A stretch of DNA of 64,000 bases from Phytohabitans flavus (GCF_011764545.1 NZ_AP022870.1:3828001-3892000); one strand, 5' to 3'; positions 27,868 to 38,074 are shown, numbered from the stretch's first letter. A program made the numbers and translations. Notes: generated from the sequence alone by a model not told the origin.

Positions 27868-28713
27868 CTACTCCTTGGACTCGCCCTCGGCCTCGTCGAT
27901 GTCGTCCAGGATCTCCAGGTCGTCGGAGCCGGCCGACTGGGTCGGCGCCTTCCGCTCCTGAGCCGGTGGCGGCTCCGAGGGCGACTCGGTGACGTCCGTC
28001 TCCTCCTCGGCCGGGGCGGCCTCGGTGAGCAGCGACGTCAGGGCGACCCCGGTGATCCGGCGGAACGTGCGTCCCGTGCGGCGCCGGTCGAGCACCGCCA
28101 CCTCGAGCTGCCCGGCGCCGAGCGTGCGCGGCTGCCCGCCCTCGCCGCCGACGCTGCCCAGCGCCTTCACTGCCAGCCGCACCGCCTCGCCGAGCGACAG
28201 GTCGACCCGGTGGGCCTCCTTCAGCGCGCCGGAGATGGCCTCGGCCTGGCCGCCCATCGCCATCACACCGGGCTCGTCCTGCACCGATCCGTCGTACGTG
28301 ATCCGGTAGATCTCGTCCGCCTCGGCCGTGGCGCCCACCTCGGCGACGCAGATCTCCACCTCGTACGCCTTCACCTGCTCGGTGAAGATGGCGCCGAGCG
28401 CGTGCGCGTACGCGTTGGCGATCGCGCGGCCGGTGACGTCGCGGCGGTCGTAGCTGTACCCGTCGAGGTCGGCCTTCCGCACGCCGGCGCGGCGCAGGTT
28501 TTCGAACTCGTTGTACCGCCCCACGGCCGCGAACCCGATGCGGTCGTAGATCTCGCTCACCTTGCGCAGCGAGGTGAGGTTTTCCGCGACGAACAGCACC
28601 CCGCCCTCGTACGTGAGCACCACGGCGCTGCGACCGCGGGAGATGCCCTTGCGGGCGTGCTCCGAGCGGTCGCGCATGATCTGCTCGGGTGAGGCGTAGA
28701 ACTGCATTGCCAC
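27868..28713 (-). CDS. prcA: 20S proteasome alpha subunit PrcA
   Basis: A 281-residue alpha-type subunit forming the outer gated rings of the core particle. [19 protein letters not shown] is the N-terminal gate and RS-helix region, followed by [26 protein letters not shown] and [20 protein letters not shown] in family order. The C-terminus is a long acidic, proline-rich extension ([19 protein letters not shown]) that does not belong to the core fold. The GTG at 28713 fits the ribosome-binding site GGAGAG better; the ATG two codons downstream is the alternative. It follows prcB by 53 bp and ends at repeat island 3. Confidence 0.95.
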   Translation of the reverse strand: MAMQFYASPEQIMRDRSEHARKGISRGRSAVVLTYEGGVLFVAENLTSLRKVSEIYDRIGFAAVGRYNEFENLRRAGVRKADLDGYSYDRRDVTGRAIANAYAHALGAIFTEQVKAYEVEICVAEVGATAEADEIYRITYDGSVQDEPGVMAMGGQAEAISGALKEAHRVDLSLGEAVRLAVKALGSVGGEGGQPRTLGAGQLEVAVLDRRRTGRTFRRITGVALTSLLTEAAPAEEETDVTESPSEPPPAQERKAPTQSAGSDDLEILDDIDEAEGESKE

Positions 28714-28766
28714 GACGGCGGCTCTCCTTCAGGCGAGATAAGGGCGGAGACCAGGTTGGCGCTGGG

Positions 28767-29606
28767 TCAGCCGCCGATGTTCTCCATGCGGCGGGCGACG
28801 ACGGCCTCGGCTATCGCGCCGACCTCCTCGTCGGTGTGGCGGCGGGTCCCCTCGGTGGTCGCGCTCATGACCACCGGGTAGATCTTGCGGGTCAGGTCCG
28901 GGCCGCCGGTGGCGGTGTCGTCGTCGGCCGCGTCGTACAGCGCCTCCACGCCGAGCGTCACCGCCTCGTCGACGGACAGGCCGGTACGGTACCGCTTCTT
29001 GAGCGCCGACTTGGCGAAGAGCGAGCCGGAGCCGATCCCGTCGTACCCGGTCTCCTCGTAGAGGCCACCGGCCACGTCGAAGCTGAAGATGCGCCCCACC
29101 TTGGTCGGGTCGGTGGCCGCGAGGTCCACGCCGGCGAAGATCGGGACGACCGCGAGGCCCTGCATGGCCGCGCCGAGGTTGTTGCGCACGAGCGCGGCGA
29201 GGCGGTTGGCCTTGCCGTCGAGCGAGAGCATCGCGCCCTCGATCTTCTCGTAGTGCTCGAGCTCCACCTGGAACAGCTTGATCAGCTCGATGCCGACGCC
29301 CGCGGTGCCGGCCATGCCCACCAGCGAGTACGGGTCGGCCGGGTGCACCTTTTCGATGTCGCGGCTGGCGATCAGGTTGCCCGCGGTCGCGCGCCGGTCA
29401 CCGGCCATCACCACGCCGCCCGCGCAGACGATCGAGACGACCGTGGTCGCGTGCGGCGCGAGGTCCGCCGAGTATCCCGGCGGGAGCGGACGGCGGCCGG
29501 GCAGCAGCTCGGGCGCGTTCAGGCTGAGAAACTGCGTGAAGGAGGACGTCCCCGGGTTCGCGAAAAAATCTGGTAGACGCCGGGATGGATCAAAACCCGC
29601 TGGCAC
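28767..29606 (-). CDS. prcB: 20S proteasome beta subunit PrcB
   Basis: A 279-residue precursor of the catalytic subunit. The propeptide of about 53 residues ends at APHA. The mature N-terminal Thr (about T54, in ATTVVSIVC) is the nucleophile released by autoprocessing. The mature fold shows [15 protein letters not shown] with the catalytic Asp/Arg-x-Ala-Thr, and GLVAVV-type strands; [17 protein letters not shown] is the conserved SGS region. The GTG start at 29606 is preceded by GGGAAG. It lies between pup and prcA, as in mycobacteria. Confidence 0.95.
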   Translation of the reverse strand: MPAGFDPSRRLPDFFANPGTSSFTQFLSLNAPELLPGRRPLPPGYSADLAPHATTVVSIVCAGGVVMAGDRRATAGNLIASRDIEKVHPADPYSLVGMAGTAGVGIELIKLFQVELEHYEKIEGAMLSLDGKANRLAALVRNNLGAAMQGLAVVPIFAGVDLAATDPTKVGRIFSFDVAGGLYEETGYDGIGSGSLFAKSALKKRYRTGLSVDEAVTLGVEALYDAADDDTATGGPDLTRKIYPVVMSATTEGTRRHTDEEVGAIAEAVVARRMENIGG

Positions 29607-29744
29607 GTGCTTCCCTTCAGGTAGGTGATCGCCTTGGCAAGATACTCCACATCGTCCCGGTGGAGATCCTCACCGTTACCGGCGCGGTGAAGCTGGTGCG
29701 AGCGGACGGGCCGCTCGCACAGGGGGTGAATCGGACAAAAGCTA

Positions 29745-29962
29745 TCACTCTCCCCCCTTCTGGACGTACCCCTGACGAATTCTTCTGCGTTTTCCTCGAG
29801 CACGGAGTCGATCTCGTCGAGGAGGTCGTCGACGTCCTCGGTGATCTCGGCGTGGCGCTCGGCAACCTCAGGGTTGGCTTCGGGGGCCGGGGCCTCGTCG
29901 ACTTCCTCGTCGCGGCGGGCCTTGCCGGACTGCGACTGACCGCCGGTGTCACGGGTAGCCAT
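29745..29962 (-). CDS. pup: prokaryotic ubiquitin-like protein Pup (apparent frameshift)
   Basis: The start MATRDTGGQSQSG is preceded by AGGAGG. It leads to the conserved helix EITEDVDDLLDEIDSVLEEN and then AEEFVRG. As written, the frame then turns into unrelated residues. One extra base in the CCCC at 29769-29772 restores YVQKGGE and a stop at 29745, giving a normal 72-residue Pup. The restored C-terminus is Gly-Gly-Glu, not Gly-Gly-Gln, so this Pup would be ready for PafA without deamidation. The gene sits between dop and prcB. The exact fit of the restored tail makes a sequence error much more likely than loss. Confidence 0.9.
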
Positions 29963-30054
29963 CGGGTCCTCCTCAACATCGCTTGCTGAAAAACTACCTC
30001 GCCCGTGCCACGGAAAAGCCGCGCCGCGCAGACGTTTCGCGGATGGCGGAGCGG

Positions 30055-31572
30055 TCACCCGCCCGTGATCGCCTCGAGCAGGTCCTTGGCGCTGGCGCAG
30101 CGGTCGAAGAGGGCACCGACATGCTTGCGGGTCCCGCGCTCGGGCTCCATCATGGGCACCCGCACGAGCGACTCCCGCCCCACGTCGAAGATGACCGAGT
30201 CCCAGCTGGCGGCGACCACCTCGGAGGCGTACTGGGCGAGGCAGCGCCCCCGGAAGTACGCCCGGGTGTCCTCCGGCGGGTCGACCATCGCGCGGCGGGT
30301 CTGCTCGTCCTCCAGCAGCGTCTTCATCGAGCCGCGGGCGACCAGGCGGTGGTAGAGGCCCTTTTCCGGGCGGACGTCCGAGTACTGGAGGTCGACGAGC
30401 TGGAGCTTGTGCGAGGCCCAGCCGAGCTTCTCCCGCTCCCGGTAGCCCTCCAGCAGCCGCAGCTTGGCCACCCAGTCGAGCTCGTCGGCGCAGAGCATCG
30501 GGTCGCGGCCGAGGCGGTCGAGCACGCTCTCCCAGCGGGCCAGGACGTCGATGGTGGCGGCGTCGGCGTCCGCGCCGTACCGCTCGTCCACAAAGGACTT
30601 GGTCCGCTCGAAGTAGGCCCACTGGAGGTCGAGCGCGGTGAGCCGGCGCCCGTCGCGCAGCCGCATCAGGTGGGTGAGCGAGGGGTCGTGGCTGACCGCC
30701 TTGAGCTCGGAGACCGGGTCGGCGATGCCGAGGTCGGGCGTGAGCGCCTTTTCCTCGATCATCGTGAGCACCAGCGCGGTGGCGCCCACCTTGAGGTACG
30801 TGGAGATCTCGGAGAGGTTGGCGTCGCCGATGATCACGTGCAGCCGCCGGTACTTGTCGGCGTCGGCGTGCGGCTCGTCCCGGGTGTTGATGATGGGGCG
30901 CTTGAGCGTGGTCTCCAGCCCCACCTCGACCTCGAAGAAGTCGGCACGCTGCGAGATCTGGAAGCCGGGCTGCGACCCGTCCTGCCCGATCCCCACCCGC
31001 CCCGCGCCGCACACGATCTGGCGGGTGACGAAGAACGGCGTCAGGTACGCCACGATGTCCGCGAATGGCGTCTGGCGGCGCATCAGGTAGTTTTCGTGCG
31101 CGCCGTAGCTGGCGCCTTTGTTGTCGGTGTTGTTCTTGTACAGGTGGATCGGGTGCGTGCCGGGGATGGTGGCGGCACGCCGTGACGCCTCGGCCATCAC
31201 GCGCTCGCCGGCCTTGTCCCACTTGACCACGTCGAGCGGATTTGTCACCTCGGGCGTCGAGTACTCCGGGTGCGCGTGATCCACATACAGCCGGGCGCCG
31301 TTGGTGAGGATCACGTTGGCCAGGCCCAGATCCTCGTCGGCCAGTGCCTCGGCGGGGTCGTAGGCTGCCCCGGAATAGGTGAAGCCGCGCGCGTCCCGTA
31401 GCGGCGACTCTTCCTCGTAGTCCCACCGCGCCCGCCCGCCGCGGGTCAGCTCGGGCCGGGCTCCATACGCGTTGACCACCTGGGACGAGGTGACCATCGG
31501 GTTGGCCCCGGGCTGGCCGGGCACCGAGATGCCGTACTCGACCTCGGTTCCCATGATCCGCCGAACACTCAT
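30055..31572 (-). CDS. dop: depupylase/deamidase Dop
   Basis: A 505-residue paralogue of PafA that removes Pup from substrates and, in organisms with a Gln-ending Pup, deamidates it. The N-terminus [20 protein letters not shown] has the metal-site Glu. An insertion of about 40 residues (around [20 protein letters not shown]) is the Dop-loop absent from Paf[21 protein letters not shown] and [13 protein letters not shown] follow. With Pup ending in Glu here, depupylation is the likely main role. It is 92 bp upstream of pup on the same strand. Confidence 0.95.
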   Translation of the reverse strand: MSVRRIMGTEVEYGISVPGQPGANPMVTSSQVVNAYGARPELTRGGRARWDYEEESPLRDARGFTYSGAAYDPAEALADEDLGLANVILTNGARLYVDHAHPEYSTPEVTNPLDVVKWDKAGERVMAEASRRAATIPGTHPIHLYKNNTDNKGASYGAHENYLMRRQTPFADIVAYLTPFFVTRQIVCGAGRVGIGQDGSQPGFQISQRADFFEVEVGLETTLKRPIINTRDEPHADADKYRRLHVIIGDANLSEISTYLKVGATALVLTMIEEKALTPDLGIADPVSELKAVSHDPSLTHLMRLRDGRRLTALDLQWAYFERTKSFVDERYGADADAATIDVLARWESVLDRLGRDPMLCADELDWVAKLRLLEGYREREKLGWASHKLQLVDLQYSDVRPEKGLYHRLVARGSMKTLLEDEQTRRAMVDPPEDTRAYFRGRCLAQYASEVVAASWDSVIFDVGRESLVRVPMMEPERGTRKHVGALFDRCASAKDLLEAITGG

Positions 31573-31764
31573 GCCTTGCCTACCTCACTGCCGCCCAGGT
31601 GCGTACGCGCCACCTGTCGAGCGTAGTCCGCCGGTAGCGCTCCGCGCTGCACCGCACCGGGTGGGGTTGCGCAGACTCTGCGGGACTACGCTCCCGGTAT
31701 CATGACGCGGCCCAGTAGGCGGCGCACGGCAAACGTCCAGCGACCAGGCAAGGGAGCGTAGCGG

Positions 31765-33021
31765 GTGGGCGAGCTGACGGTCACGAGAGCCGTCCCGTCG
31801 GACGAGGAGAAGAAGGCCGCGGTGCCGGCCCCCTCGGCCGAAGAGCAACCCACCAAGGCGCCGGCGAGAAGGTTGCGCCTGCCGTCCGGACCGTTCGCGT
31901 GGGGCGCTCTGGTGGTGCTGGCGGCGACCGTCACCGCGATGATCTGGACGTACGCGAAGACGCACCAGATCTTCCCCGACTCCCAGTGGTACTTGATCTA
32001 TACGTATCGCTACATGGGGTACGACAACGCGCACGGCGAGCAGATCGTGATGGACTACATCCGCGAGAACGCCACCTTCAAGCCGTACGACTACCTGTGG
32101 GCGTCCCAGCCGTTCACCCTCAGCTACCGACCTCGGGTGCTGCTGCCGCTGCTGTCGGTCCCGTGGGTGGCGCTCTTCGGCCCCGGCGGCATCGTGGTGG
32201 TGCCGGGCATCGCGTTCGTCGTCGCGATGTACCTGATCTACCGCTTCGCCACCGTGCACGCCTCGGTCCCCGCCTCGATGGCGGCCGGCGTGCTCGCGGT
32301 CGCCTCCCCGCTGATCGCCAAGTGGTGCGTCGGCGGCCTGACCGACTCGCTCGCGCTGCTGCTGCACACCGCGACACTGCTGCTGCTCCCCTGGCGCAAG
32401 CCGGCGACCAAGTGGACGGTGGCGGGCCTGGCGCTTGTCACGTTCCTGGTCGGCACCGCGCGGGTCATCACGCCGTACACGGTGGCCACGGTCGCCGCGG
32501 TGTGGCTCTGGGCGATGCTGTGCGACCGCGGCCGCTGGCGCTCCTGGACCGCGGCCGCCGCCGGTGCCGCGGCCGGCGTGGTCGCCGGGGCCATCTGGAG
32601 CAAGGTGATCAGCGAGCCGCTGAGCAGCACCGACCACTTCTACAGCATGACCGGGGGCCGGGCCCGCACGGTGACCGAGGCGATGCCGTGGTACCGCGAG
32701 GTGGTGCCCACCGCGCTCGCCAAGGAGGCCACCATCGTGCTCTCCAGCTGGCCGCTTGTGCTGCTGCTGGTGCTGTCGATCGTGGCCAGCGTGGTCGCGT
32801 GGCGCACGGTGGTCCCGTGGCTGGTGCTGTCCGCGTGGGTCGGTGCCACCGGCATCTTCCTCATCGCGCCCTTCACGACCATGTTCCGGTACGAGCTGCC
32901 GATGCTGCCCGCGCTGGTGGTGGCGGTGGCGGTGCTCCTCGACCGCGTCGCGAAGGGCCTGCTGCCGGCTTTCCGACGCGCCACCCCCGAGCCGGCCTCA
33001 CCCGCCAGCGCCAGCGGCTGA
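31765..33021 (+). CDS. polytopic membrane protein, possible GT-C type
   Basis: A 418-residue protein with a hydrophilic N-terminal 45 residues and about 9-10 membrane segments. An extracytoplasmic first loop (YAKTHQIFPDSQWYLIYTYR) has an Asp-Ser near the membrane, which recalls the D-x-E/D-type loop 1 of GT-C mannosyl or arabinosyl transferases, but the motif is not exact. The GTG start at 31765 follows GGGAGCG. It overlaps the ArsR gene by 24 bp at its 3' end (convergent). Function not assigned. Confidence 0.7.
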   Translation: MGELTVTRAVPSDEEKKAAVPAPSAEEQPTKAPARRLRLPSGPFAWGALVVLAATVTAMIWTYAKTHQIFPDSQWYLIYTYRYMGYDNAHGEQIVMDYIRENATFKPYDYLWASQPFTLSYRPRVLLPLLSVPWVALFGPGGIVVVPGIAFVVAMYLIYRFATVHASVPASMAAGVLAVASPLIAKWCVGGLTDSLALLLHTATLLLLPWRKPATKWTVAGLALVTFLVGTARVITPYTVATVAAVWLWAMLCDRGRWRSWTAAAAGAAAGVVAGAIWSKVISEPLSSTDHFYSMTGGRARTVTEAMPWYREVVPTALAKEATIVLSSWPLVLLLVLSIVASVVAWRTVVPWLVLSAWVGATGIFLIAPFTTMFRYELPMLPALVVAVAVLLDRVAKGLLPAFRRATPEPASPASASG

Positions 33022-33993
33022 GCGCAGCAGCGCGTCGGCGGCCGCCGTCCGCGCATAGAGGACCACCCGCCCGTCGCGGTGCGCGGCCGTCAGGCCGGCC
33101 GCCCGCAACGCGGTCAGCTGGGCGGAGACGCTGCCTGCGGCCAGGCCCGTCCGGGCCGCCAGGTCCGTGGTGGACGCGGGGGTACCGAGCTCGGCGAGCA
33201 GCCGCGCCCGCGTCGCCCCGAGCACACCGGCCAGCGCGGCGGGCGGCGCCGCACCGCCGGTCTCCCACAGCGTTGCCACACCCCTCGCCGGGTACGTGAG
33301 CATCGGCTGCCGCCACGGCGCGCTGGCCGAGTAGACACCCGGCCAGCAGAAGATCGACGGTACGAGCAGCAGCCCGTCCTCCAGGGAGGTGCGCGCGGCG
33401 CGCAGGCTGTGGTGCGCCACCCGCATAGTGCCGCCGGACCAGCTCACCCGAGGGTGGAGGTCGGCGAAGAGGCGGTCCAGGCCGCCCTCGGCGATGCGCT
33501 TGGCGCGGTAGCGGACGTCGCCGTCGAGGACCCGCCGCATGCGCGGCCAGTGCGGCGCGATCGCGACCTCCCAGTACGCCTCGATCTGCTCGGCCAGGCG
33601 GCGCAGCCCGGCTCTGGGCCGGTCGTGGAGCGCGCGCACCGCCGGAGTGTCCCGGGTCGCCACGGGTAGGCGGTCGATCCCGGCGCGCACCCGGGCGGCC
33701 GGCGCGGCGCGCAGCTGGGCCAGCTCGGTGCCGAGCTCGGGCTCGAGGGTGACGTCGCGGGGTGTGAAGAAGTCCGGCAGGTACGTGGTCGGCACCGGCA
33801 CGAGCGCGGCCAGCAGGTCGAGGTCGAGGGCAGCGACCGCTGGCCTGGTGGCGGTGACCCAGGGCAGGTGGAGGGCGTGGCTGGCCGGGTCGCCGAGCGT
33901 CCGGACGCTCTGCACGACCTCCTTGACCACCGAGTACGCGAACCGCGTGCGCCCGGCCGCCGGTGCGGACAGGGTCAGGGTGAACTGCTCCAC
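32998..33993 (-). CDS. ArsR-type winged-helix regulator with DUF5937-like N-terminus
   Basis: A 331-residue regulator. The first 250 residues (VEQFTLTLSAPAAGRTRFAY onward) look like DUF5937. The C-terminal about 80 residues are a winged helix (LGATRARLLAELGTPASTTD, then SVSAQLTALRAAGL), the DNA-binding part. The GTG at 33993 has GGAG seven bases upstream and was preferred over a longer frame that runs into the MFS gene. It is divergent from an MFS pump 57 bp away, which makes it the likely local repressor of that pump. Confidence 0.8.
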   Translation of the reverse strand: MEQFTLTLSAPAAGRTRFAYSVVKEVVQSVRTLGDPASHALHLPWVTATRPAVAALDLDLLAALVPVPTTYLPDFFTPRDVTLEPELGTELAQLRAAPAARVRAGIDRLPVATRDTPAVRALHDRPRAGLRRLAEQIEAYWEVAIAPHWPRMRRVLDGDVRYRAKRIAEGGLDRLFADLHPRVSWSGGTMRVAHHSLRAARTSLEDGLLLVPSIFCWPGVYSASAPWRQPMLTYPARGVATLWETGGAAPPAALAGVLGATRARLLAELGTPASTTDLAARTGLAAGSVSAQLTALRAAGLTAAHRDGRVVLYARTAAADALLRSAAGAGG

Positions 33994-34050
33994 GATTTGG
34001 CTCCAGTCGAATCCATCGCTCCGCCGCCACGGTACGCCGAGGGTGTTCCC

Positions 34051-35232
34051 ATGCCCCGCACGTACTGGATCCTCTTCACCAGCCAGGTCGTCAACCGCAC
34101 GGGCGGCGTGGTCGTGCCGTTCCTGGCCCTCTACCTCGCCGGCGCCGGGCTCACTCCCGGGCAGGTGGGCGCGGTCGTCGCCGGGTTCGGCCTGGGCGCG
34201 GTAGCCGGGCGGCCGGCGGGCGGCTACCTCGCCGACACGATCGGCCGCCGCGCCACGATGGTCGCCGGCCTGGCCGGCACCGCCGCCTGCCTTCCGCTCC
34301 TCGCCGTGGCCGGCACCGCCGCCCTGGCGACCGCGGCCGCCGTCGCGCTCGGCGTGGTGACCAGCCTCCCCCAGCCGGCCGCCTACGCCCTCGTGGCCGA
34401 CAGCATCGAGGGCCCGGCCCGCTCGCGCGCGTTCGGCATGCTGCACTGGGCCTTCAACATCGGCGCGGCCGTGGCCGGCGCGATGGCCGGGTTTCTCGCC
34501 GGCCACGGGTTCGGCCTCCTCTTCGCCCTCAACATCGCCGCCGCACTGGCCTGCGCCGCGCTGGTCGGCTTCGGGCTCCCCCGCGATCGCCCCGCGGGCC
34601 CACGGCCCTCCTCGCCCGGCCGCGCCGGCTTGGGCGACCCGCTGCTGGTCGGGTTGACGCTGCTGATGCTCGGGCACATGCTCGTGTTCGCCCAGTACCG
34701 GTACGGCCTCCCGCTCGCGATCCGCGACGACGGGCTGCCGCCGTCGACGTTCGGGCTGGTCAGCACGCTCAACGCCGGCCTCATCGTGTGCGCGCAGCCG
34801 CTGCTCGTACGGTGGCTGAGCCGCTTCCGCCCGCTGGTCGTGGTCGCGGCCTCGTGGGCGGTCTTCGGCGTGGGCATGGCGCTGACCGGCCTGGCCGACA
34901 CCACACCCGCCCACCTGGCGGCGACGGCGGTGTGGACGCTCGGCGAGATCGGGGCGTACGGCTTCGCCGCGGCCATCGTCGCCGACCTCGCCCCATCCGG
35001 CGCGCAGGGCGCTTACCAGGGCCTGTTCGGCATGGCGTCGGGTCTGGGCATGTTCCTCGGCCCGGCGGTCGGCGCCCTGGCCTACACATGCCTGGGCCCG
35101 GCGGCGCTGTGGTGGGCCTGCGCGGCACTCGGCGTAGGCGGCGCCGCGGCGGGGTTGCTCCTGGTGCCCGCGGTGGACCGCCGCTCACCCCAGCCCACCG
35201 CCGGCGGGTCGCGGTCGGCGCTCAGCCGTTGA
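34051..35232 (+). CDS. major facilitator superfamily transporter
   Basis: A 393-residue transporter with 12 predicted membrane helices. The loop 2-3 signature GYLADTIGRRATMVAGLAG matches the MFS motif A (G-x3-D-x2-G-R-R). YALVADSIEGPARSRAFGML precedes the central loop. It is probably a drug or metabolite efflux pump, but the substrate is unknown. Start ATG at 34051. It is divergent from the ArsR/DUF5937 gene and the pair probably shares a control region. It ends at repeat island 4. Confidence 0.85.
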   Translation: MPRTYWILFTSQVVNRTGGVVVPFLALYLAGAGLTPGQVGAVVAGFGLGAVAGRPAGGYLADTIGRRATMVAGLAGTAACLPLLAVAGTAALATAAAVALGVVTSLPQPAAYALVADSIEGPARSRAFGMLHWAFNIGAAVAGAMAGFLAGHGFGLLFALNIAAALACAALVGFGLPRDRPAGPRPSSPGRAGLGDPLLVGLTLLMLGHMLVFAQYRYGLPLAIRDDGLPPSTFGLVSTLNAGLIVCAQPLLVRWLSRFRPLVVVAASWAVFGVGMALTGLADTTPAHLAATAVWTLGEIGAYGFAAAIVADLAPSGAQGAYQGLFGMASGLGMFLGPAVGALAYTCLGPAALWWACAALGVGGAAAGLLLVPAVDRRSPQPTAGGSRSALSR

Positions 35233-35275
35233 GGCGGCGGAGACCTCAGGATCTAGACGATCTATGCCAAGACCT

Positions 35276-35334
35276 GAGCTACCGCGACGTCCGTGGTGGT
35301 CCGGACCGCTGCTCCCGCGGCCTCACCCTGCGCG
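35276..35334 (+). repeat. 59-bp interspersed repeat, copy 5
   Basis: Forward, full length, preceded by CCAAGACCT as in copy 2. Confidence 0.9.
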
Positions 35335-35541
35335 GTCCACGACCCCGAGTGGGCAATGTCGGGGACATCGCCCACCGCACCGCGACACGCGGGCGCCGTA
35401 CCCCCTGGGAACAGACAATCCAGGGCGATGACCCGGGCATTCTCCGAGACGGCATGGAGTGCCAGGTACGGCCTGGCCTGGCCCTTACAGCGGAAGGATG
35501 TTCCCCGCTCACGCGGCGCAACCCGACCTCATGATCGACTT

Positions 35542-35593
35542 AAGCTAAGCGGCATTGGATCCAGACCGCAGCTCCGCGGCCTCACCCTCCGCG
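35542..35593 (+). repeat. half copy of the 59-bp repeat
   Basis: Only the inner half (from CCAGACCGC to CCTCCGCG) is present. It is fused to a leader AAGCTAAGCGGCATTGGAT that recurs in the half copy at 36182. Confidence 0.75.
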
Positions 35594-35607
35594 TCCCACG
35601 GCCCCGG

Positions 35608-35653
35608 TTTGTGAACGTTTCCCGTTGCCAGGGCAACAGGAAACGTTCACAAA
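35608..35653. repeat. perfect 15-bp hairpin with tetraloop (TTTGTGA class)
   Basis: Arms TTTGTGAACGTTTCC and GGAAACGTTCACAAA with one mismatch inward. A perfect tip GTTGC-CAGG-GCAAC closes it, giving 20 base pairs in a 46-nt element. Confidence 0.9.
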
Positions 35654-35795
35654 GGCTGGAGCCCGCGCCAGGACCCCACGTATCCCTTGATCGGCGATAC
35701 AGCGGGAAGCCGTCCGAGCGGTCGAAGGAAACCAGGTCCTCGCGGTCCGGCATCACCCGATCCTGACGCCCCAGATATGGGACAAATCGGCGAAA

Positions 35796-35820
35796 ACAAT
35801 CGACGCGAAGCGTCGATTGT
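35796..35820. repeat. 11-bp perfect hairpin
   Basis: ACAATCGACGC and GCGTCGATTGT around a 3-nt GAA loop. It lies inside island 4. Confidence 0.75.
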
Positions 35821-35991
35821 GGACAAGCCCGAAACCCCAACCCCAGATCTCTAGATCCGGAAGTCTGCCCAGCCGCTGACGACGCGGCGGCCCGGAATCG
35901 GGGCCTGGATCGCCCGCCGCCAGCCTGCCGGGTCGCCCGCACGGCGGTCGGCTTGGTCTGCGGTTGGGTGAGTGCCCCACACCGGTCGGGC

Positions 35992-36009
35992 GGGCGCATC
36001 GGTGCGCCC
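35992..36009. repeat. GGGCGCA palindrome, second copy
   Basis: GGGCGCATCGGTGCGCCC, one substitution from the perfect palindrome at 27591. Confidence 0.75.
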
Positions 36010-36087
36010 AACTTTTGAGCTCCACCGGGGCCGCGGTCCCGCCGCCGGCCCGCCCGGGTGCCCGCGGGAAGGGGTGGGGTTGTGAGA

Positions 36088-36146
36088 CGCGGAGGGTGAG
36101 GCCGCGGGAGCAGCGGTCCGGACCACGACGAACATCGCGGTAGCCC
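36088..36146 (-). repeat. 59-bp interspersed repeat, copy 7
   Basis: Inverted full-length copy. Its outer end is GGGCTACCGCGATG, as in copy 1. Confidence 0.9.
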
Positions 36147-36181
36147 AGATCTGCCTTGGAATGGATCCTCTAGATCAAACT

Positions 36182-36229
36182 AGGCTGAGCGGCATCGGGT
36201 CCGGACCACCGCGGGCGTCGCGGTAGCTC
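36182..36229 (-). repeat. half copy of the 59-bp repeat, inverted
   Basis: Only the outer half (GAGCTACCGCGACGCCCG to GGACC) remains. It is joined at the palindrome GGTCCGGACC to the leader AGGCTGAGCGGCATCGG. Confidence 0.75.
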
Positions 36230-36243
36230 GGATCTTGCAAGAA

Positions 36244-36276
36244 GAAGGGCCCCGCACTGAGCGTGCGGGGCCCTTC
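36244..36276 (-). terminator. strong hairpin terminator of mpa
   Basis: A 14-bp perfect stem, GAAGGGCCCCGCAC with GTGCGGGGCCCTTC, and a 5-nt loop. It lies 17 bp beyond the mpa stop. It has no clear U-tract, as is common in actinobacteria. Confidence 0.85.
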
Positions 36277-36292
36277 CTGAGCGAGCGGCGGG

Positions 36293-38074
36293 CTAGAGGT
36301 ACTGGCCCGTGTTGCTGACGGTGTCGATGGAGCGGCCGGCCTCGGCGCCCTTGCCACCGGAGACGAGCGTCCGGATGTACACGATCCGCTCGCCCTTCTT
36401 GCCGGAGATGCGGGCCCAGTCGTCCGGGTTGGTGGTGTTGGGCAGGTCCTCGTTCTCCCGGAACTCGTCGACGCAGGCGTCCAGCAGGTGCTGTAGCCGC
36501 AGGCCCTTGCGGCCCGACGACAGGAACTCCTTGATGGCCATCTTCTTGCCGCGGTCGACGATGTTCTGGATCATGGCGCCGGAGTTGAAGTCCTTGAAGT
36601 ACAGGACCTCCTTGTCGCCATTCGCGTACGTGACCTCGAGGAAGCGGTTCTCCTCGGTCTCGGAGTACATGCGCAGGACGACCGCCTCGATCATCGCGGC
36701 GACGGTGGACTGCGAGTCGCCGCCGTGCTCGGTGAGGTCGTCGGGGTGCAGGGGCAGCCCGGTCAGGATGTACTTCGAGAAGATGTCCCGCGCGGCCTCG
36801 GCGTCCGGACGCTCGATCTTGATCTTCACGTCGAGGCGGCCCGGGCGGAGGATGGCTGGGTCGATCATGTCCTCGCGGTTGGACGCGCCGATCACGATGA
36901 CGTTTTCCAGGCCCTCCACACCGTCGATCTCGCTGAGGAGCTGCGGGACGATGGTGTTTTCCACGTCGGAGGAGACGCCGGAGCCGCGGGTGCGGAACAC
37001 CGAGTCCATCTCGTCGAAGAACACGATGACCGGCGTGCCCTCGCCAGCCTTCTCGCGGGCCCGCTGGAAGATCAGCCGGATGTGCCGCTCGGTCTCACCC
37101 ACGTACTTGTTGAGCAGCTCAGGACCCTTGATGTTGAGGAAGTAGCTGGTGTGCTTCTCCTCGCCCCGGCCCTCGGCGATCTTCTTGGCCAGCGAGTTGG
37201 CCACCGCCTTGGCGATCATCGTCTTGCCACAGCCGGGCGGGCCGTAGAGCAGGATGCCCTTCGGCGGGCGCAGCTGGTGCTCCCGGAAGAGGTCGGAGTG
37301 CAGGAACGGCAGCTCGACCGCGTCACGGATCTGCTCGATCTGGGACTGGAGGCCACCGATGTCCTCGTAACCGACGTCGGGCACCTCCTCCAGCACGAGC
37401 TCCTCGACCTCGCTCTTCGGGATCCGCTCGTACGCGTACGCCGAGCGGGGCTCGATCATCAGCGAGTCACCCGCGCGCAGCGGCGCGCCGATCAGCGTCT
37501 CCGCGAGGTGGACGATCCGCTCCTCGTCGGCGTGGGACACCACCAGCGCCCGGTCACCCGGACCGCCTGCGGGGTGCTCCAGCACCTCCTTGAGCATGAC
37601 CACTTCGCCGACCCGCTCGTAACCGAACGCGTCGACGATGTTGAGCGCGTCGTTGAGCAGGACTTCCTGCCCGCGCCGTAGCTCGTCGACGTCGAGTGAC
37701 GGGGACACCGCCACCCGGAGCTTTCGCCCGCCGGTGAACACGTCGACGGTGCCGTCGTCGTGCTTGGCCAGGAAGACCCCGTAACCGCTCGGCGGCTGCG
37801 CCAGGCGGTCGATCTCTTCCTTGAGCGTCACGATCTGGGCCCGAGCCTCCTTGAGAGTGCTCACGAGCCGCTCGTTGTTTTCGGTCAGTCGGGCCAGCTG
37901 CGCCTGCGTTGCCGCTAGCCGCTCCTCGAGCTGCCGGACGTGTCGTGGGCTTTCGGTCAGCTTGCGCCGCACCAGAGCGAGTTCCTCCTGAAGGAACGCG
38001 ACCTGAGTGGAGAGATCGTGGGCCTCCTTCTCCCACCGTGCGGCGCGCGAATCCGCGTCGTCGCTGCGTGCCAC
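36293..38074 (-). CDS. mpa: proteasome-activating AAA ATPase Mpa/ARC
   Basis: A 593-residue hexameric unfoldase that receives Pup and feeds tagged proteins into the 20S core. The N-terminal coiled coil (about residues 15-90, for example [20 protein letters not shown]) captures Pup. Two OB folds follow ([20 protein letters not shown]). The AAA domain has Walker A GPPGCGKT and Walker [11 protein letters not shown], with [11 protein letters not shown]. The C-terminus is GQYL, the motif that docks on the alpha ring. The GTG at 38074 is preferred because GGGAGG precedes it; an ATG at 38110 is possible. A hairpin terminator follows the stop. Confidence 0.95.
   Translation of the reverse strand: MARSDDADSRAARWEKEAHDLSTQVAFLQEELALVRRKLTESPRHVRQLEERLAATQAQLARLTENNERLVSTLKEARAQIVTLKEEIDRLAQPPSGYGVFLAKHDDGTVDVFTGGRKLRVAVSPSLDVDELRRGQEVLLNDALNIVDAFGYERVGEVVMLKEVLEHPAGGPGDRALVVSHADEERIVHLAETLIGAPLRAGDSLMIEPRSAYAYERIPKSEVEELVLEEVPDVGYEDIGGLQSQIEQIRDAVELPFLHSDLFREHQLRPPKGILLYGPPGCGKTMIAKAVANSLAKKIAEGRGEEKHTSYFLNIKGPELLNKYVGETERHIRLIFQRAREKAGEGTPVIVFFDEMDSVFRTRGSGVSSDVENTIVPQLLSEIDGVEGLENVIVIGASNREDMIDPAILRPGRLDVKIKIERPDAEAARDIFSKYILTGLPLHPDDLTEHGGDSQSTVAAMIEAVVLRMYSETEENRFLEVTYANGDKEVLYFKDFNSGAMIQNIVDRGKKMAIKEFLSSGRKGLRLQHLLDACVDEFRENEDLPNTTNPDDWARISGKKGERIVYIRTLVSGGKGAEAGRSIDTVSNTGQYL

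Larger units (their letters stand above)
35233..36243. other. intergenic repeat island 4
   Basis: About 1 kb between the convergent MFS and mpa genes with no gene-like frame. Left to right it holds a full 59-bp repeat (35276), a half copy (35542), a TTTGTGA hairpin (35608), an 11-bp hairpin (35796), a palindrome (35992), an inverted full repeat (36088) and an inverted half copy (36182). It is the richest of the five islands. Confidence 0.7.

Noticed and set aside
29760-29780. Programmed frameshifting in pup
   Set aside because: The same one-base loss occurs in eight other places in unrelated genes, and there is no stimulatory structure or slippery heptamer common to them. A sequence error is simpler.
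29519-31426. A long frame over pup and dop on the minus strand
   Set aside because: Only the pup part is real; the rest is the wrong frame of dop.
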